DNA from: Lacticaseibacillus zeae DSM 20178 = KCTC 3804
GTDB lineage: Bacteria > Bacillota > Bacilli > Lactobacillales > Lactobacillaceae
Direction: 5' to 3'
Length of the DNA stretch: 45,875 nt
Assembly: GCF_000260435.1 (NCBI RefSeq)
Contig: NZ_BACQ01000054.1
Coordinates: 1 to 45,875, forward strand
In this document: positions 42,573 to 45,875 of the stretch, piece by piece
Layout: each line of letters begins with the position of its first letter
Position numbering within the stretch: the stretch's first letter is position 1
Notes under the pieces: model-generated
The model's input: only the letters and a program-made list of their open reading frames with translations
Told to the model about the DNA's origin: nothing
Databases searched by the model: none
Position numbers and translations under genes: made by a program

Positions 42573-42869
42573 TCAAACCTCTCCTCGCTTAACATCTTCA
42601 GGTAACTTTGCAACCAATGACGGATAAACCTCATCAAATGCCGCTTCTTCTTCGTCAGAAAAGCCCTTAAAGAAGCAGTGGTCAATATTCTCTTGGTTGA
42701 AGTAGATCATCTGTTCATTGAAGATGCCTGCAGGATACAAGCAGGCAACGTAATCAAAGAACTCCTTGCCTTCGTCACCATTCGTAACAACGCCGCGACC
42801 AATGATCATGACTTTCTGGGTACCGTCTTTAAGGGTTACAACTGAACCTAGTGGATATATGTTTGACAT
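42573..42869 (-). CDS. DUF4176 protein
   Basis: 98 residues from ATG 42869 (GGAG 9-10 nt before). It has the compact DUF4176 pattern: YPLGSVVTLKDGTQKVMIIGRG, FDYVACLYPAGIFNEQM, YFNQENIDHCFFKGFSDEEE. DUF4176 proteins are common in Firmicute T7SS effector loci; their exact job is unknown. It follows the DUF443 immunity gene of the first LXG operon by 27 nt. The 179 nt to the next operon hold no clear gene. Confidence 0.82.
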   Translation of the reverse strand: MSNIYPLGSVVTLKDGTQKVMIIGRGVVTNGDEGKEFFDYVACLYPAGIFNEQMIYFNQENIDHCFFKGFSDEEEAAFDEVYPSLVAKLPEDVKRGEV

Positions 42870-42896
42870 GAAATATTGCTCCTTCGTTAACATTGT

Positions 42897-43553
42897 CTAT
42901 AATTTTTCCTCTGACTTATTCCTAGCAACAAAACTGCTTCCTTCACGCAAGGATCGTGCTGAATAGCTGATAAAGCAGAGAAAAGAGATTCCATAAATAA
43001 CTAAAAAGATAAAACTTGTTTTGGGTTGCAAAACGATCAAAATGCTCGCAATTAAGATTGTCAATAAAAGTAACATAGCGCCCGCCTGCTTAATAAGCGT
43101 TGAAAATCTTGTCGGCCTAAATTGAATCATCTTTGCTTTGTCGTTTGTTAATGATATTCCAAATGAACTGATCTTCCTTTTAGATTGTTGTAAGAGAAAC
43201 AGCCACAAAGAAAGAACAAGCCCACCAACGACTACTAAAATAACGATCTTGGCCCCACCTTCAAATGGCATAATCCACATTCCGTCGCTTCGATCAATAA
43301 AACGAATGACAAGGGTACTTAGGATTCCTGCTGTCAATATGGTGGCTGAAAGACTGATCGATTGTTGAGTTAACTTTTCAGCATTCTCTTTCGAAATGGC
43401 AAAACATTTTCTTGGTGAAAAGAAACTGTAAAGATGCCAAAAGCAACTTAGAAATGGCACTCCCATATCCACCAAATAATAATCACCACTATCCGTTTCC
43501 GCGACTTCGTATCGTATCATTCTGTGGACATATTTAAAATGTATATCTCCCAT
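42897..43553 (-). CDS. DUF443 immunity protein (subfamily 2) for the adjacent LXG toxin
   Basis: 218 residues from ATG 43553 with GGAGAAGAT just before. Signature: RMIRYEVAETDSGDYYLVDMG, FFSPRKCFAISKEN, then four to five spans. It lies 15 nt after the LXG toxin stop. It groups with the orphan copies 26728 and 27403 and the relic at 28278, not with the subfamily 1 gene of the other operon. Confidence 0.82.
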   Translation of the reverse strand: MGDIHFKYVHRMIRYEVAETDSGDYYLVDMGVPFLSCFWHLYSFFSPRKCFAISKENAEKLTQQSISLSATILTAGILSTLVIRFIDRSDGMWIMPFEGGAKIVILVVVGGLVLSLWLFLLQQSKRKISSFGISLTNDKAKMIQFRPTRFSTLIKQAGAMLLLLTILIASILIVLQPKTSFIFLVIYGISFLCFISYSARSLREGSSFVARNKSEEKL

Positions 43554-43568
43554 ATCTTCTCCATCCAA

Positions 43569-44867
43569 TCAAATATAAACATGGCTTGTCGGGCTGAAAG
43601 CGCCTTTAAGTATAGGCATTATGTTTTTATCAAAAAACTTACCACCCTCGTTTAATCTGTCTTTTATTCCTAAGACATTATTTTTATAAAGCTTGTTAAA
43701 TGCAAAAGTTACAGCTGCCGCCATTGCAATAGCTACCCCAACAGTAATAATTCCAGGACCAAGGGCAACTGCTACTAGGCTACTTACACCCCAACCAATT
43801 CCCGTGACGACTCCGTTATATACAACCGCATTTCCCAAAGTTCTTCGACCGCTAAAATAATCATCTGCAGTCCCAAGGGTGAAACCAACTCCTGGCATCC
43901 ATTTGCCAACTTTCTCACCTATTCCTGCCATTTTTTGACCATTTTTAATCATTCCTTGCCCGACATCATAAGTATGTAATGAATCATTGACCATGACGCC
44001 AGGGTATTTGCCAGTAGTAGTCAACCCATTGGAAATTGTTTTTTGTCCACCTTCCCTGAGAACGTTCTGACCGACCGCGGATAATAAATCAGGCCAACTA
44101 TCAACACTTCCATCTTCGTAGAACTCTCGACCTTGCTCAACTCCCTTGATCCACTTCTTCTGCTGGTCCATCCGCCGCATCTTCTCAACCTGCCACTCCA
44201 GACTCCCCTGCTTCTGCTTGACATAAGTCCTAAAGCTGGTGGAGGACGCCACACTCATCAACTTGGAACTCGAAAAGGCGTTGCCAACGATGCCTTCGGC
44301 TTCCCCAAGCTTGCTCTGAACTTTACTTTCAATATCATGAAGATTGTCCAAAGTTCCTTGTTGCGCTTCAAACTCATGCACCCACGTCTTCGTGTGTTGT
44401 AGGACACCGTGTGTGTCGTTAGCTTCGTGGTCAAACTTGCTGGTTGAGGGAAACGAGAGGCTGATGATATCTTCGACATCGCGGTAAATGTTTTTGGTTT
44501 GGCTGTCCAGTTGGTCTTTCTCCTGTCGCAATTGATCCAACCGCTGACTGAGACTATCCAGCGTATCTTCATCAATGACGGCACTGGTATCGGTTTCTTT
44601 GACCGTTGCGGCAAAACGTTCCTGCTCTTGCTGAAACGCCAGATCAAGTGCCCGATACAAATCAACCAAGGCCGTCGCTATCGGTAAATGAATATTGCGA
44701 ATGTCCTGACCGATCGCCCGGCCAGTCGCCCCTTCCAGCGCCTTTGAATCGGCAACATGGCCCAAAGCAAGACCACTTTGATTGATCTGTTCCGTCACCG
44801 CTTTGGCTTTAGCTTGGTAGCTTTTGCCTGCTTCAGTCACTTCTTTTAAATCAACATGAAATCCCAT
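43569..44867 (-). CDS. LXG toxin with hydrophobic glycine-rich tail
   Basis: 432 residues. LXG domain at residues 1-~205 (MGFHVDLKEVTEAGKSYQAK, HVADSKALEGATGRAIGQD, DEDTLDSLSQRLDQLRQEKD, WVHEFEAQQGTL), paralogous with the 39945-41381 toxin. The tail has FTLGTADDYFSGRRTLGNAV, VVTGIGWGVSSLVAVALGPG and TVGVAIAMAAAVTFAF, then a short polar end. ATG overlaps the upstream stop (TAATG). The tail differs from its paralogue although both are membrane-like, and so does the immunity subfamily beside it. Depolarising or pore-forming activity is inferred. Confidence 0.87.
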   Translation of the reverse strand: MGFHVDLKEVTEAGKSYQAKAKAVTEQINQSGLALGHVADSKALEGATGRAIGQDIRNIHLPIATALVDLYRALDLAFQQEQERFAATVKETDTSAVIDEDTLDSLSQRLDQLRQEKDQLDSQTKNIYRDVEDIISLSFPSTSKFDHEANDTHGVLQHTKTWVHEFEAQQGTLDNLHDIESKVQSKLGEAEGIVGNAFSSSKLMSVASSTSFRTYVKQKQGSLEWQVEKMRRMDQQKKWIKGVEQGREFYEDGSVDSWPDLLSAVGQNVLREGGQKTISNGLTTTGKYPGVMVNDSLHTYDVGQGMIKNGQKMAGIGEKVGKWMPGVGFTLGTADDYFSGRRTLGNAVVYNGVVTGIGWGVSSLVAVALGPGIITVGVAIAMAAAVTFAFNKLYKNNVLGIKDRLNEGGKFFDKNIMPILKGAFSPTSHVYI

Positions 44868-45586
44868 TAGGCTGTTTCATTCCCTTCATTTTGGATAGCT
44901 GCAACTAGTTTCTTGGCCAAGGCTGAGGCCATAAATGCCGTTGACAGTCGCCCTTCCACCAACTGATTCGTGTGCAGAATGTTCTCTGAAAATCCATCGG
45001 CAAATTCATCTGTCGGCCCTAACTGGTCGACTCGTTCGATCATCATATTTGAAACCATCAGCGGCTCGGTTTCTGGTAGTTCACCATACGGCCACAGTCG
45101 CGTAACATAATCAATAAGGTAGTTAGCGTAGTCTCCTGATAAGGGGATCTTCCTGCCAGTAATCAGGACTTTAAAGTCCTTGTTCTCAAATGGTTTGGTG
45201 ATTTCAGGGGCAAGCATTCGCTTGTCCAAAACCAGAACGGTGCCGAGAGGTAAGACGGGCGCATACACCGCATCAGCCGATCCCAAGAGAAATAAGAAAT
45301 CATCCATTGTGATTGACATCTCCATGGTCGCTTTTTGAAATGTCACCTGCTGCTCGTCATATTTAAATTTAAATTCGATTGAACTGCCAAGAAGCGGCTG
45401 ATACACATACGTTGCTTCTCTTCGTCGAATGGCCCGATAAATATTTCGTAGCAGTTGACTGGTATGCCCGATCTGGACTAAGAACGACAATAGCTGGTCA
45501 TCTACCTGAACCTCATTATTGAAGGTATGTGCCGTAAGCAACTCGCGCAACATCTCAAGATTGTCATTGCCTTGTCCTTTATCCAT
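44867..45586 (-). CDS. DUF4176-like T7SS helper protein
   Basis: 239 residues from ATG 45586 (AGGAGG 8 nt before; a TTG one codon earlier has poor spacing). Same layout as 41381-42100: helical N-terminus (LRELLTAHTFNNEVQVDDQLL), then LPLGTVLVLDKRML, FKVLITGRKIPLSGD, NYLIDYVTRLWPYGELP and NMMIERVDQLGP. It overlaps the helper gene upstream (ATGA) and the toxin downstream (TAATG). Confidence 0.75.
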   Translation of the reverse strand: MDKGQGNDNLEMLRELLTAHTFNNEVQVDDQLLSFLVQIGHTSQLLRNIYRAIRRREATYVYQPLLGSSIEFKFKYDEQQVTFQKATMEMSITMDDFLFLLGSADAVYAPVLPLGTVLVLDKRMLAPEITKPFENKDFKVLITGRKIPLSGDYANYLIDYVTRLWPYGELPETEPLMVSNMMIERVDQLGPTDEFADGFSENILHTNQLVEGRLSTAFMASALAKKLVAAIQNEGNETA

Positions 45587-45875
45587 CAACGAGTCCTCCT
45601 GTCATTCACGCCTGCCCTAGTTTCGCGTGCATCCGCTTCATCATCGGCCTGCTTCTTATGCCCAACACGACTCATCTTTCGGGTGTCTTGTTCCACATAT
45701 TCAACGTAACGCAGGACTAATGTTTGAATCGTCTCTTGCTCGGTGTACAAATCCCGGAAATTCGACAGGGTTGTTTTCGAAATTGAACTGCCTTTTCCCG
45801 GCGCAATTGACGAGTTGCCACTCGACGCTTTAGCTACAACTGACTGCCATTCATCTGATGAATAACTGATTTTCC
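45586..45875 (-). CDS. TIGR04197/DUF3130-like small T7SS protein, 5' end outside window
   Basis: The last 96 codons of a helper gene that enters from the right edge: KISYSSDEWQSVVAKASSGN, SKTTLSNFRDLYTEQETIQ, TRKMSRVGHKKQADDEADA. It matches the 97-residue gene 42100-42393 almost end to end, so only the first two or three codons are missing. It heads the first LXG operon. Confidence 0.75.
   Translation of the reverse strand, partial: KISYSSDEWQSVVAKASSGNSSIAPGKGSSISKTTLSNFRDLYTEQETIQTLVLRYVEYVEQDTRKMSRVGHKKQADDEADARETRAGVNDRRTR

Noticed and set aside
1-45875. CRISPR arrays, tRNA or rRNA genes, transposases, integrases
   Set aside because: I saw no regularly spaced direct repeats, no tRNA-like cloverleaf and no recognisable transposase or integrase; the rearranged T7SS region shows no mobile-element genes within the window.

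Overview
The window looks like a chromosomal segment of a Lacticaseibacillus (L. casei / paracasei / rhamnosus group) strain. The pointers are a KxYKxGKxW-type serine-rich adhesin next to a GtfA/GtfB-like pair, a class II ribonucleotide reductase operon, and the lactobacillar versions of rplKA, nusG, secE and rpmG. This assignment rests on protein style only, since no rRNA is present. Nearly everything is on the minus strand; only an amidase and a toxin-antitoxin pair are on plus.

Layout. (1) 1-8.3 kb: a very large serine-rich repeat adhesin that runs off the left edge, preceded in transcription by two glycosyltransferases likely to glycosylate it. The adhesin has an apparent one-base deletion inside its signal peptide. 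(2) 8.6-22.7 kb: core genome. It holds a succinate-semialdehyde-type dehydrogenase, rplA and rplK with an L1-type leader, an MgtA-type Mg2+ ATPase with a long structured leader, an amidase, and a four-gene vitamin B12/ribonucleotide reductase operon (nrdJ, DUF4430 lipoprotein, ECF S-component, PduO) preceded by two NrdR-like boxes 32 bp apart. Then come a nucleoside deoxyribosyltransferase, a DUF915 hydrolase, nusG, secE and rpmG. (3) 22.9-24.3 kb: a RelA/SpoT-like toxSAS toxin with a one-base-overlapping Panacea (DUF4065) antitoxin. (4) 24.3-45.9 kb: an AT-richer, heavily rearranged type VII secretion (T7SS) effector/immunity region.

The T7SS region contains two paralogous LXG toxin operons (TIGR04197/DUF3130-like helper, DUF4176-like protein, LXG toxin with a glycine-rich membrane-active tail, DUF443 immunity protein). 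It also holds a third LXG toxin of another type with its own multi-span membrane immunity family, a promoterless C-terminal toxin tip with a matching immunity gene, and orphan and broken immunity copies. A separate tandem array of DUF443 immunity genes and relics falls into the same two subfamilies as the genes paired with the two LXG toxins. The only core T7SS component in the window is EssB, broken by two frameshifts.

Main points of interest: the LXG/DUF443 immunity bank with its scars and silent toxin tip, the toxSAS-Panacea module at the island edge, the NrdR-controlled B12 operon, and a possible acidic leader peptide upstream of mgtA. Several disruptions are single-base changes in homopolymers or TGG-to-TGA changes, so sequencing error must be separated from real decay.
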